The notes under the pieces were generated by a model. That model was given only the letters and a program-made list of their open reading frames with translations, did not search any database and was not told where the DNA came from. Of a DNA stretch of 64,000 nucleotides, positions 32,647 to 43,707 are shown one piece after another. Source of the stretch: Puccinia triticina (Eukaryota > Basidiomycota > Pucciniomycetes > Pucciniales > Pucciniaceae); NCBI RefSeq assembly GCF_026914185.1, contig NC_070559.1, forward strand, positions 4,500,001 through 4,564,000, read 5' to 3'. The stretch's first letter is position 1. Each line of letters begins with the position of its first letter. The position numbers and the translations under genes were made by a program.

Positions 32647-34045
32647 ATGGCACAAACCAACCACATCAGAAAACGACAGTTCGAAGGTGAACCAGTCCAA
32701 GATCAACCGGAAACAGAAACTGAGCAAGAGGTCAGCAACTATCTGTACCAGTCCGCAGATTATTCCCAATGGAAACAAATAAAGCTGATCCATGTCCATT
32801 GCTTTTGTTGTCAAGAAAATTGAAGTGACGTTTGAATTCTGCGACCTGAAGCAGATCGATTACCATGCGATCAAACATTTGATCTCCCAATTATTCCGAA
32901 TCTCTCGACCAAAATCCTCCCCAGAGCCTGCAACAGGTGCACATCCCTCGAAAACACTTGTGAAGCCGGTCCTGGAGGATCTGGACGTTGGCGAATTAGC
33001 CGACTTGGTGCTGAGTGATCAGAAGGAATGGGTCGGCTGTACGGTCAAATGTGATGAAGAAGACTGCGACCCATACGCGTTCATCAGCGTCTTGGATTTG
33101 AGAGCATATCAGGTGGGATATATTCTCTTCGAAACTCCTCTCCCAACACCACAGCACTGCCCAGAACCCCTAAGATGCAGGAAAATTATTATGTAGTTAA
33201 TCATTGGCTATTGAATCTTTAAAAATCGCCCAGGAAAAGTCATCCATCCTTGTGCTTACCAGCTATTTGACGTCCGTCTTAGCCTCATCAACCCCGTCAT
33301 CAGCCCAAGCCGATGAACTACTGACGGTCTTAAAGCAGACATTAAGTCCTGAAGGATCAGGTGTTGGATTGGTTCTTAGCGAAAGGTTGATCAATGTGCC
33401 AGTTTACATTATGCCTCAACTCTTGACACAACTGGGGAATGAAATCAAACACGCTCAATCTAAGGTATCGCAACCCGCCTCAAATTCAATCCCTCCCAAT
33501 TTGTTCTCTGATTTTTTTTTTTTTTGAAAGAATGCACCAGGTTTCAAGTTTGATCGATTGCTAATTCCTTCGCGAGTATTCACAATGTCTGCAAACCCAG
33601 ATCCAAGTCAGGACGTCAATCCCACTTTCGATGCTAAGAATAACAGCAACCACAATGCACAAAAACCCAAGAAAAACAAGACTGATGCGAATCTGAATCC
33701 GGACGACCCGAATCAAGTCGGTCTTTATCATCCCGAAGACCAAATCATCTCTCAAGTTGAGTTCTGTCTCACCGTGTTCTAGCTTAAAAGAAAATAGAGA
33801 ATAAGAAAGCGGCAGAGAAGGTTACTGCTGGATTACTGATTTGATCCTTTTATGTACAGTTTGCATCACATACAGTTCATTTCAGTCTGCCGAAGTCAAA
33901 GGAACCCCGGAAAGGAGGAGTAGATGAGGAGTTCGGAGTAGATCAACAGGGTCGATTGATGCTTATTGAGCTTTCTAAGTGGGACCAAATGGTTGCAGCT
34001 CTGCAAGAGTACATCGGCGATCCAGATCAAATGTGTACTTCGTGA
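32647..34045 (+). CDS. BCP1: BCP1/BCCIP family protein, five exons
   Basis: Homologues act in the nucleus. Yeast Bcp1 chaperones ribosomal protein Rpl23 and is needed for nuclear export of the lipid kinase Mss4; the human relative is BCCIP. Exons: 32647-32730, 32816-33112, 33234-33464, 33531-33755 and 33860-34045, all GT-AG, total 1023 nt = 340 aa in frame. Family blocks: VTFEFCDLKQIDYHAIKHLI (near residue 31), GELADLVLSDQ, VGCTVKCDEEDCDPYAFISV, SERLINVPVYIMPQLL, KFDRLLIPSRVF, then the beta-rich end FASHTVHFSLPK. An acidic/basic low-complexity insert (KPKKNKTDANLNPDDPN) makes it longer than the yeast protein (283 aa). The start is the ATG giving a short basic-acidic N-terminus in frame with exon 2. 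Confidence 0.88.
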
Positions 34046-34722
34046 AGGAGATTAGTAAAATAATCAGAATCAAGGCGCCCAGCTTTGTGTGACTCTCAAT
34101 AAGCACACCAATGCTGATTAACAAAGCATGATTGCCTCCTTATTCCGACACTTTCTTTCTTTCCGAGTGATGATTGTGGAGGACCGCTGGTACCATGGCC
34201 ATATTGGTTATGGGAGGTTTTTGGTACGTCTACATACCTGATCATCCACCTTTGATGACGTCGGTCGTGTCATGAAATCAGAGATCACACCCGGGATGCA
34301 TTTCAGACGCACAAAACCGTTACTTTGAGCGTTAATATTTTGAATGCTTTCCAACCTAGTCAGTGTCATTGATTCGTCAAAAACAATACAAGCAATCAGA
34401 GCATGTAGAGAAAATCATCCGGTAGCTTTCTTGATTGACTCCAACTATTTTGGAAAGCTATCACTTCCTAATAAGCCCTGATAACATAAATATTTGCTTG
34501 GTCATGATTTCGCAGCACTTGACCCTCGAGTTTGGCGATGTCATTGATGCTGACTGAAAGATTGAGGAAAACATATTGATCCTCAACCGGTTCTTACTTC
34601 GTAGGTAGATGTCGCTTCAGTATCTCCATCATTCAGCTCCCAAGGGTGCCGAGATTTAAGGAGTTTCGACCAGAATCTATAAAGCGAATCATAATCGATC
34701 GGTTAAAATCGATAGGCCTTGA
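34046..34722. other. Intergenic between convergent genes
   Basis: AT-rich; no frame or repeat recognised. Confidence 0.45.
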
Positions 34723-35566
34723 TCACAAGAAACGGGCGTGAACAGCACACTCAAGAATTGGTTTCCACTCCTGTGGAGTCATCGGCATCTGTTCATGCGA
34801 GGCGCGAGGTCCAAGAAAGTGTTGGACGGATTGGAAACCGCGTTCGAAGCCAGTTCGCCATTTCCCGGTATCGTCCTCGCCTCTTCGACTCCATAATAAG
34901 ACTGGAGTGGGCGATCGACTGGATGTAGGAATGGTTGGGAGGGATAGAAGTGGGCCAGAAACGGAGACAATGGAGGCTAAGGAGGAGGCCGAAGTCGATT
35001 GTGAGCGATTCCACAGTAAGGCTAACTCGGAGAGACAGCTGCCCCCTTGGGCGAAGCCGAAAAGATGGATGTCCTCAGGCTTCCATCCAAGCTCCTCAGA
35101 CGCCAGTCTATCGAGCATCGCCATTAGTTTGGTCAAGGTCGAGCTTGGGTTCGGATTCGTAAGCAGACTTCCAGTGATGTCGAACGACTCCCACCATTGG
35201 TAGGCCTCCTCTTCCAGAAACGGGACTCGTCCAAACGCTCTTATAGACATACATGCCGTCTGCGGCAGGTTTAATTTTCGACCCAGCTGACCAAACGGGA
35301 TCTGAGTGTCACCTATAGCCAAGCCCAGAAACAAACAAAAGAAGTTAGTGAAATGCTCCGCCAAATTCGGAATTGCACGCTTGAAATACTCAAGCAGGGC
35401 GCTGTCACTGACCTAGTCCATGGAACAAGATCAACAGATTAGTGTCGATACCATCTACACTGGGATGGTAATCGAATACGGGAGCGGGAGAGAGCTGAGG
35501 GAAGCTGGGAACCGGCTTCGTTGCGGCCGACCGACTCCTTGCGGGTGGATGGAGATGCAAGTCCAT
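34723..35566 (-). CDS. Alpha/beta-hydrolase-like (phospholipase/carboxylesterase family), Ala at nucleophile position
   Basis: Exons (minus): 35566-35413 and 35312-34723 with one 100-nt intron (GTCAGT...TATAG), giving 247 aa in frame. The family (Abhydrolase_2-like, related to acyl-protein thioesterases) hydrolyses ester or thioester bonds. Visible features: NLLILFHGLGDTQIPF (oxyanion-region HGLGD, about residue 45-55), a nucleophile elbow reading GFAQGG (about 137-142), VSVSGPLLSLP, PTPVLLWSRRGEDD (third-acid region) and GPRASHEQM with a candidate catalytic His. Where typical enzymes have GxSxG, this one has Ala (codon GCC, residue about 139). It is either a pseudo-enzyme or a subfamily with different chemistry. 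No signal peptide. Confidence 0.75.
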
Positions 35567-35967
35567 TTCGTCGCAGGGCTGCGCAAATTTTTCTGGTTGA
35601 GCGACCCCGTCAAACTATCCTCGCTCAAACACCTTATATTGTCATCCGCTGTCAACTAGCGTACTCCCCTCATGGTCACATCCTTCATGTCTTCGTCCAG
35701 ACCCCAACTTTAGAAACCGACTGATCGAACTCTCAATCGCACAATTCATCTCCCAACATACAAGAACGCGTACGTAGTAGAGGACTTCACGTGCGATCTG
35801 GGACCCCCGGTTTAGACCCGAAAAGTCTAGATTTTTGCAGGGAAATGGAGGACTTCCCGTCGATCTGGAATTTCAGATCTGACCCTCCAGATTTCAGATT
35901 TTCGGTAGGTCCACGGGGGAACCCGTGCTCCAGAAATATTCGAGCCATTTTGGCATCAAGAGAACCG

Positions 35968-37407
35968 ATGGCGCAAAATAGCACGGCAAGAACTCCAACT
36001 CGAGTGAACCCACCCGAAGTTCAAGCAACTAACCCACCCCCAAGCCAAAGTCAAAGCCAGACCCAGAGAAGCTCGAATCCAAGCGGCCAAAAGCGTACCG
36101 GTGGACGTACCCCAGGATCTCAGGGCTATAGCAATGCTGACCAGATCGCGCTGGTTGATGCAGTCCGACAAGTTCTGCCCTTGGGGGCTAACGAGTGGGC
36201 AAAGGTCCAGGCAATATATAACTCGTATGCATCTCAAAACGGACGATCGTTACAAGAGGTTGATTCTTTGAAAACCAAGTTCAAAGGCTTGCACGAGCAG
36301 CGGAAACCAACCGGCGAGACTAACCCCCCGGATTGGGTGCGTGACGCTAAGGCCGTCTACCTCGATATCCAGGCACGTGCACACAATATTACCGTTGTCG
36401 ACAGGCTAAACCGAGGTGATGAGTATGAAGAGGAGAGTGATGATGAGAGGTTAGCCTCCTTCAATAATTTTTTTTAACTTTGTGAGTTAGTGAAACTGAT
36501 GCACTATGACTGATATACATTCAGGAACGGAGTGGGTGCGCCTATACCCAATGATGACGATGATTGTGACGATGACAATCAATTGCGAGACCCTGAGCAA
36601 ACTTTTGAGAGTCTGATTCCGGGCTTGGAAGAATCTCAAACTCCCAGCAATCCGTCACCGAATGCGTCTTTTCAACCGATGGACACTCAGAGGACTGCCG
36701 AGACTAATCCAAGACGTTCAACACCTGGAAATACCGGCGTCCATCGAGTCCAATCTCAAACACGAGGGCACAATAATTCTCCAATTTCAACTGCCAACCG
36801 CCCCTCAAGAAATCCCCGTGGACAGCAGCTCAGAGATCACTTGTGTAGTTTCTTCGACAGTGACGCTAGAGACAAGCGAGAACGCGAGCAAAACATGACC
36901 AATCTGTATGCCATCCAGTTGCAAGATGCGCACACAACGATCCACCGACTGGAACAGGAGATTGCTCGCTTACGAGATGGCGTCAATATCCAGCTTATCC
37001 GACTGCAAGACGAGCACACTCGAGTGCAAGCCGAACTTCAGAAGACGAAGGACAAGCTAGATCAGGCCCAGAGGGACCTGTACCAGCAAACATCCGAGAA
37101 CACAAATCTGCGCAGCAAGTTGGAAATCATGCAGCTCCGAATGGAGGTGCGAGGCGGTACGATGATACACCATCAGCAACCTCAAGGTGGTTTTTACGGC
37201 TCAGGCTTTAGTGGCCCATCGAGAATGGGAACCGGTGGATTTCCGAGTCAATCAACCGAGCCCCGTTACATGGGCAGCGAAGCAGTGTTGCCATCTGAGG
37301 CAAATGAAGCTATGGGGCAAGATGTTTTTACCTCAAGTATGCCCGCCCCACGAAGTGGTACTTCTTTCGCCGCCGAATCGCTCCGAGCCCGTCACCTTAC
37401 ACAATAG
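35968..37407 (+). CDS. Harbinger Myb/SANT-like DNA-binding partner, two exons
   Basis: In PIF/Harbinger elements a second protein with a Myb/SANT-type domain helps the transposase enter the nucleus and bind the ends. Exons 35968-36449 and 36525-37407 with one 75-nt intron (GTTAGC...TTCAG) give 454 aa in frame. An N-terminal Ser/Gln/Pro-rich tail precedes the domain. The domain runs ADQIALVDAVRQVLPLGANEW, then YASQNGRSLQEVDSLKTKFK and PPDWVRDAKAV (about residues 50-130). An acidic stretch (DEYEEESDDER, then DDDDCDDDNQ) follows, then a long coiled coil (about 300-385, heptads such as IHRLEQEIARLRD and LQKTKDKLDQAQ). The start is the ATG after CGAACCG-type context at 35968; the frame is open further upstream into the terminal repeat. 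Confidence 0.8.
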
Positions 37408-37699
37408 TCAATCACACCGATCTTGAATGGTTTTCTTTTCCCTATTCTCACTCACTGTTTCATGCCACAGTCCACAAAAGCAATTTAAAATTACTTAGCG
37501 CCTGTTTGACTTGTTTTCTCGCTGAGAAGATTCATTGAGTCAATTACTAGGTATTTGTTTCACTTAGCTCTGGTTGAGCAGATAGATCGAGTTGATGTTT
37601 GTGGACATGACTGATAACAATATAGATATTGATTTGAAATAAACAAGAGATTGGATTGAAACCAACAAGAAAATTGAGCTCAGAGATAAACATTTGACA
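37408..37699. other. Internal spacer of the Harbinger element
   Basis: Between the convergent stops of the two transposon genes; AT-rich, with no frame of note. Confidence 0.5.
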
Positions 37700-39088
37700 T
37701 CATAACCAGTCACCATAATATCGGCTGATGTGGCATTCCTTTTCAATGTCTTTAAAAAGCATTTTATGGAATTCCCTAGAAACAACATCCAATTCATCCC
37801 ATACCGAGTTGTAAACCGTTTGGGTTTGATTGATTTTAACCATACGACAACGGAGCTGATGCAAACGACACACAACCTGCAGGACATCCGCGCGGAACTG
37901 GTGATCAGATGCGGGCAGAGGCAATTTGAGTCGGGCAAATGAGCCTTGGAGGGAATGCATTCCCCACTCTGCGGCCTGGCGGGCTTTAACAATCTGTTCG
38001 TTCAGAACTTTTAGTCGTGCGTATGAACCAGGCGATGAAGGAACTCGATCGCCTCTTTTTGCTGGGGCCAGTATGCGGCTTTGCAGCCGTTCGGACTTGC
38101 GGGGGAATGCGGTATCACTCAGGATTCGAAAGCCCTTTGGGGTATTGTCGAGGAGCTCGTTGTACAGTGGTCCTGCTATTGCCGAATCATGCCATGATCC
38201 CGGGGCGTTGAGAATCGCGTACAGTATCGTCCCATCCGGTGCAAATGCCAGAATGCAGCTACAATAGTGTGCACATGTCCATCCATTGTAGTACGCATTC
38301 TGAACACTTTGTGCGAGAAAAATAAATGAGTGATACAATCAGTTCAAAATTCCTGAATGAAAAACTGAAACAAAAGCTTTCACTTACTCTTCATTATCAG
38401 ACACTAGCACAGGTAAGTTCAAGCCATCCACAAAACCGAAGCAGCGTGTGAGGAGCGGGAATTTTTTCTCGATTGCTTCTGCATAAGGTTGAATGGCATC
38501 CTCAGTTGATGGCCAGACAATTCGTGCCTTTCGGAGACTCTTGAGGATCTCGAGGAGAATTTGAAGACCACAAGAGAGATACCGAGAACAGACCGCCGGG
38601 GTTAGTGAAAAGATTTGCTGGAGGGAGTACGCTGCCATTGTTGAGCTCAACCAATGCAACACTAAACCCAAACACCCAGCAGCATCGAGTACACGCCTGC
38701 CCACCTGGGGTTCGCCATTTTGATCCACATCCGCTCTTGCAATTGTCTCTGAATTCCAGCGGATCGAAAAAGGGCCAAGAATCTTGTTGAAAGTTTTGAC
38801 GTCAATGCCCATCGTAGTAATGAAAGCTTGATCGTTTTGGCGTCTATACATCCAAGCCCACGCGCTGTCCACCAGTGGGTCCCCCGGCAGATCGCCACGA
38901 GTCAGGTATGTCCTCAAACGTCGCATTGGACCACCCCCAACGCCCAAGGCCATGCAGAGGAGTGCTGCTTCCTCTGCTTCTCGGTTTCGACGAGCTCGTA
39001 GCTGCTGGAAATGACGCCGAATGAGACGCTGTTGGTGCTGTCGATGGTGTAATAAGGATGAGTGTTGATCGGAATCGGAGTCCTCCAT
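37700..39088 (-). CDS. PIF/Harbinger DDE transposase (HARBI1-like), two exons
   Basis: Exons (minus) 39088-38388 and 38306-37700 with an 81-nt intron (GTAAGT...CACAAAG) give 435 aa in frame. The N-terminal part has a basic Gln/His/Arg-rich helix, then a helix-turn-helix-like region (FSIRWNSETIARADVDQNGE, LHWLSSTMAAYSLQQIFSLT). The catalytic triad is visible: Asp in CFGFVDGLNLPV (about 221), Asp in APGSWHDSAIA (about 274) and Glu in RQAAEWGMHSLQG (about 347). QNAYYNGW and the ILSDTAFP block are family signatures. No stop or frameshift was seen, so the enzyme looks complete. The start is the first ATG (MEDSDSDQ); upstream codons in frame begin with a non-ATG codon. Confidence 0.88.
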
Positions 39089-39770
39089 TGATCCGACAAG
39101 CACACGTTGATTGTGGAGTCTGTGGAGCCGAGATGTTGGGGTGAGTGGATCGGACTGAGGGCTTGGCCTCTGGTGATGCGCCAAGGCTAGATATATTGCA
39201 GATCTGAGGTGTGCAAGTTGACGGAACAAACAATCTGGCAATATTTGGAACTCTGGAATCTGGAAATCCAGATCTGACTCTGGAAGGCCTTCCAGATCGA
39301 CGGGAAGTCCTCCAATCTAGCTTTTAGGGCTCGAGATCACTTCTGGGACCCCCTCAGATCTCGACGGGATCATCCATACATCCTAAATGCTTTTTCTTGT
39401 TCTGAATAAACACCACAAATACTTCAACTTCACTGCGCTTGTGCTGACTTTTCGCTGGCAGCTGGACTGCGAATGATTCAGATCATGAAGTAGGTTAAGA
39501 GCTTAGATTTCCCCTTGTCACACCAACCGGTTGAGGGAATAGCACATACAAGTTGCTGCTCTGAGAATGAAACGGTTTGATTTTGGTGTGGATGATGTTT
39601 GGACAGCAGGGCTGACTACATACGTGTTCAGTTTCGATCCACAAACTTGATGGGTGGATATAAGTGGGGCTGTTTGGGTTGGGGGAAAGCCAAAGCTTGA
39701 GCACATTCGTCGACATCATATTGAAAGACGCAAGGAAGAGTTTTATCGGTCCTTCCCGGTGAAAACAAAG

Positions 39771-41309
39771 ATGTCTTTGGCCCGTTTTTTCGTCGGCCTG
39801 GCAGTGTTCCTTACTTTGAACGGTGTCGACTGCCATTTGGTCAATAGAACGCCCGTCATGCCGCATCCGTTTGACTTGAATGTGCCCTACACTTCCGACT
39901 TGATGTGGGACGCATCCCCCCTCCCTACTCGTTCAAACTCCCAAGGCCTTGATCTTAGTGAGGGCCTAGAAGTTATTTCGACCTCTCAACCCTGGTCACT
40001 CCATGCAGACAATGGGCTAACGGCTCAGTTATTGCCAAGCAGGGAAGTGGGAGAACTTAGAGAACCATCTGTAATACCGAATCGAGCGCCAAACTCCTCA
40101 AGTTACATGGAGCAAGCCTTGCGCAGTGGTGATGCGCCAAAATTAGGAAATTTTGACTACTTCAATTCTTCAGATGACTTTAGAAACAACATCAAGAGAG
40201 CAGGATTGGGGGATGATATTGATCTTCAAGTTGGCCAATCAGAAAAAAGACAAAAGATATCTTCAGGTGTTCCATTGAATTTCAATGTTCACCATCACGG
40301 TGAAATAGATTCCACCTTTCAACACTTGAATGATCACAATCTGCCCGATCAGTCAGAAAACAAAGCTGTTCTTCCAGGAAAAGAAGTATCTTCCCACAAA
40401 AAATTCATTGCTGAAAACCAGGATCCAGGTGGCATGATGTTTAAAAACATGAAAAAATCTTTGAAACCAGAGGCAACTCCCTCTCCAGAGAATTTTACAT
40501 CCCTCAATACACAGGAAGAAAGGTTTGAAATGTTTGAGTTTGATATAGGGGTATTTGAGATCCCAACTGAACTTCAAACAGATGCTAATGTAGCTAAGCT
40601 AGATCTATTATTTACAAATATTTTTATGGGGAAACAGCTCTTTATTGATGAAACAGACCCAATAAAAGCCTCTCGCCATTTTATGGATATATTTTATTAT
40701 ACAAATCATCAAGCTGTACGGAAAAAGGACCAAGTCAAACAAGGCAGGAAGAGAAAAGAAATACAAAGGAGATCCAAGAGGCAAATCTTGGAAATTTTGA
40801 GGTCAAAACAAGATGACTGGTTGGAATTTTGGGCTCAAAAAACCCAAGTTGACTTGAATTCTGAGAATTCAAAAACCAGATTGTGTTTGAATTGGGAAGG
40901 TGTAAAAGAACATTTGATCTTGTTCCTATATCACATAGATATGATTACTTCAATCATTGTAAAACCACATGAAATGAAATCAAAAGCTGAGGGATCTTCA
41001 AAAAACAATTCGAATTTCATTAAGATAGCCATCAATAACTTTCCAAAATTTATTAGAGAGTTGAAGCTTCTGAAGGTCAATAAATGTGGAAAGGTAGTCT
41101 TCCTGAAACAGAGAATTGATCAAAATATTTGGAAGTTAGTTCAGAAGTGGTCTGAGCATCATACAAATGATCAAGAAGTTGCTTCAAGTCTGTCAAGGAT
41201 CAAAAAAATTATTCACCACAACAGATCAGACAGGTTTCCCCAAGCCTTTTTTGATTTTGTTTTTTCCTATTCATTCATTTTAATGAGCCAAAGGCTTCCA
41301 AGAAATTGA
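39771..41309 (+). CDS. Predicted secreted protein, 512 aa, no known domain
   Basis: Not recognised as any enzyme. Translation from the ATG at 39771 gives a clear signal peptide: MSLARFFVGLAVFLTLNGV, then DCHLVN with a plausible cleavage site after Gly-Val-Asp-Cys. An ATG 117 nt upstream in the same frame would hide the signal peptide, so the internal start is preferred. The rest is hydrophilic, with few Cys and no membrane segment. There are two basic clusters of possible nuclear-localisation type (SEKRQKISSG and KQGRKRKEIQRRSKRQ) and a helical C-terminal half (GVKEHLILFLYHIDMITSII). It is a single exon next to the Harbinger transposon. In rusts such genes are often candidate host-targeted effectors, but that role is inference only. 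Confidence 0.65.
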   Translation: MSLARFFVGLAVFLTLNGVDCHLVNRTPVMPHPFDLNVPYTSDLMWDASPLPTRSNSQGLDLSEGLEVISTSQPWSLHADNGLTAQLLPSREVGELREPSVIPNRAPNSSSYMEQALRSGDAPKLGNFDYFNSSDDFRNNIKRAGLGDDIDLQVGQSEKRQKISSGVPLNFNVHHHGEIDSTFQHLNDHNLPDQSENKAVLPGKEVSSHKKFIAENQDPGGMMFKNMKKSLKPEATPSPENFTSLNTQEERFEMFEFDIGVFEIPTELQTDANVAKLDLLFTNIFMGKQLFIDETDPIKASRHFMDIFYYTNHQAVRKKDQVKQGRKRKEIQRRSKRQILEILRSKQDDWLEFWAQKTQVDLNSENSKTRLCLNWEGVKEHLILFLYHIDMITSIIVKPHEMKSKAEGSSKNNSNFIKIAINNFPKFIRELKLLKVNKCGKVVFLKQRIDQNIWKLVQKWSEHHTNDQEVASSLSRIKKIIHHNRSDRFPQAFFDFVFSYSFILMSQRLPRN

Positions 41310-42329
41310 AGTTATGAAAGAAACTTTTTTATTCTTGTTACTACATCAATTAACTGCAAAAGAACCTCTATCACATTCATCCAGAGTCTGAGACTAGCAG
41401 CTGAGGGGTCAATCTGATTGGTGGTACCTTAAATCACACAACTGCTGTGTATTCCTGCTTATCCTTAGCTGTTTATAACAAATCATATTTGTACCAAAGC
41501 TTTTGAAATCTTTTTCTGCACTTTGAAAAGTAACAACTTGCCATTTGGTGGTCTGATTGTTATATTTGGCAGTGATTTTTGACAAAATTCCCCCGCTATT
41601 AAGTGGGGAGATTTCATCTACAAAGGAAAGATGCATATGCCTAATTTGCTGCTATGTAAAAGTGCCTAGAAATTGCATCTGCATTGGAAAATCCATCTGT
41701 TAGACCCCAGAAGATGAGCAGTTTCCAGTAGAGCCCGTTGTTGTGATTTATATTGGCAAGCATCACAGAATGTCTACTCAGGGATAGCATGTGCAGGAAT
41801 GCACATGCAGCTGAGCTCAGTGTGCATTTGGTTACATGAGAACTGTGAAGCCCCCGCTTCCAGGTAAGGAAGTCACCCTTCTCTTCCGCTTCAGGTGCCT
41901 TGGGCTGCTTCCCTCTCTATACTGACCGCTCTCAGTCCCTGTTTACTTCTTTGTTGTGCCGGTTTTGGCACCTTGTGTACTTGTATGCCGCTCTTGTCCA
42001 TATCACTTTTATCTATGTCTCTGCTGCTCTGGGCCTCTCTGTATTACCTATTGCCTCTCTCGGCCTCTCTGCGTTACCTATTGCCGCTTGCGGCTATCTT
42101 GTAGATCCTTGCTAGTATTACATGCTACCTTATACAGTCAAAACTGTCTAAGGGCATAAACTGCTTAAGGGCATACCCAAAGGCTTCTCCCTGTGTTGGT
42201 GTGCGCCAAATTTGAGTCAATACCATATAATGTAATAGGGCATACCTAATCTGGGAAACACAGCCCGCAAAAGGGCATACTTTTCCCATGACTGTTTGAG
42301 GATTGTCACTACCGCCCGTCTAAAAATGC
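41310..42329. other. No gene seen; possible transposon end
   Basis: Short CTCTCTGYRTTACCTATTGCC repeats at about 42030-42090, and three AAGGGCATA words at 42150-42275 near a CAGTCAAAACTG sequence. The latter could be a Tc1/mariner-type end, but no partner end was found. Confidence 0.35.
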
Positions 42330-43400
42330 TTGTTTTTTCAACTTCATGAGAGATTCTTTACCATTGGAAATGAGAACAAGAGGAAGAAATTCAGTTTTAA
42401 ATCCCATCATCTGGAGAAAATGAGTCCTTCCAATGAAATTTCTGCTGTAAAGAAGTCCAATCCTCAACTGCAACAATTTATTGCAGAAGAAATTTGTGAA
42501 GGCAAGTCCAGTGATAAGCTAACCACTGAGCAGAAAGAGAAGCTGTTTGAAGTCCTCTATAACAACAACCTTGCCTTCTCTAACACCAGCCAGCCTCTTG
42601 GTGCCATTAAAGGCCATGAAGTTCATCTCAAGTTGACAACTGAGAGGCCTTATCCTCCTCTTCTCAGGAGACCTCCTTATCCTGCCAGCCCCAAAAGCAG
42701 GGAAGCTCTTGAGCAACATATTGAAGAGCTAGTAAACCTGAATGTCCTAAGGAAAGTTGGCCATAATGAAGTAGTTGAAATCACCACTCCTGTAATCATT
42801 GCCTGGCACAATGGGAAGTCCAGAATGGTAGGAGATTTCAGAGCTTTAAACTCCTATACTGCTTCAGACAGGTATCCCATTCCCAAGATCAGTGAGACCC
42901 TGAACAACCTAGCCGAAGCTAAATTTCTGACTAGCATGGATGTACTCAAAGGTTTTCACCAGAATGTCATTGCAGAAGATTCCAGACACCTGCTCAGGAT
43001 TATTATGCACAAAGGAATCTATGAATACCTGAGAATGCCCTTTGGAATCAAGAATTCCCCCTCTCATTTCCAAAGGATGATGGACATTGAGTTCAGAAAA
43101 GAAATTGATGAGAAGTGGGTCATTATCTACATTGATGATATCATCATTATGTCCAACACTTGGGAAGAACACCTCAATAGGATAGACAGGATACTGAAAG
43201 TTGTCATCAACATGAACATGAAAATCTCCCTGAAGAAGTGTAACTTTGGATTTGACCAGATCAAAGCTCTAGGCCATCTTATCTCTGGAATTGCTATAGG
43301 AATAGATCAGAACAAAGTAGCTGCTGTCCTCCAAAAGCCTGTGCCTAGTAGTAGGAAAGAAATGCAATCTTTTCTTGGTTTTGCTGGTTACTACAGACAA
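42330..43400 (+). pseudogene. Ty3/gypsy reverse transcriptase fragment
   Basis: Open frame with RT blocks: [66 protein letters not shown] (first Asp), [19 protein letters not shown], and [11 protein letters not shown] (the catalytic YIDD). It continues to [11 protein letters not shown] and then abruptly turns into unrelated sequence at about 43400. It is a clear relative of the RT inside the element at 46746-56139, sharing the unusual [12 protein letters not shown] and HNxKSRxVGDFRAL blocks. Gag, protease, RNase H and integrase are absent, so it is truncated on both sides. Confidence 0.88.
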
Positions 43401-43554
43401 AAATGGTGGTTTTTTTCAAACCCATCAATTACATAATAGTGGATTTGGTCATATTTGATACCCCCTATTGCTGCGTATGCATAATTCATCGTGGGTTGCA
43501 CGCGCGGAATATTACGTAAATTAACACCGGTTAGCCGGTCATCGAAGAGGCTAA

Positions 43555-43704
43555 GGCCCCGTTTGGAGCCGATATAATCCAGGCGATATATGAGTTTTTT
43601 TGCATGACATCCTATGTGACATCTGATCAGGTCCGCCAAAACTTGGTCAGATGTCACAAGTTTCCAGATTATATCGCGCAATTATATCGGCTCCAAACGG
43701 GGCC
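43555..43704. mobile_element. 150-bp Harbinger-like MITE, copy 2
   Basis: Perfect ends GGCCCCGTTTGGAGCC / GGCTCCAAACGGGGCC and a perfect TAA duplication (43552-43554, 43705-43707). It is the same length as copy 1 at 29441-29590 and about 85-90% similar by eye. It sits between direct repeats of TTAGCCGGTCATCGAAGAGG (43531 and 43725). Confidence 0.9.
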
Positions 43705-43707
43705 TAA

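Larger units (their letters stand above)
35800..39355. mobile_element. Complete PIF/Harbinger transposon
   Basis: Two genes typical of the superfamily lie convergently: a Myb/SANT-like protein (35968-37407, plus) and a DDE transposase (39088-37700, minus). Long inverted repeats bound them. A perfect 25-bp match, TGGAGGACTTCCCGTCGATC plus five bases, occurs at 35846-35870 and inverted at 39290-39314, each beside further shared words (AAAAGYCTAGAT and TCAGATCTG). The outermost bases and target duplication could not be fixed; TCTGGGACCCCC near both ends is in direct orientation. Both reading frames are intact. Confidence 0.85.

Noticed and set aside
42150..42330. Tc1/mariner element from the CAGTCAAAACTG end
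   Set aside because: No inverted partner with TA duplication was found.
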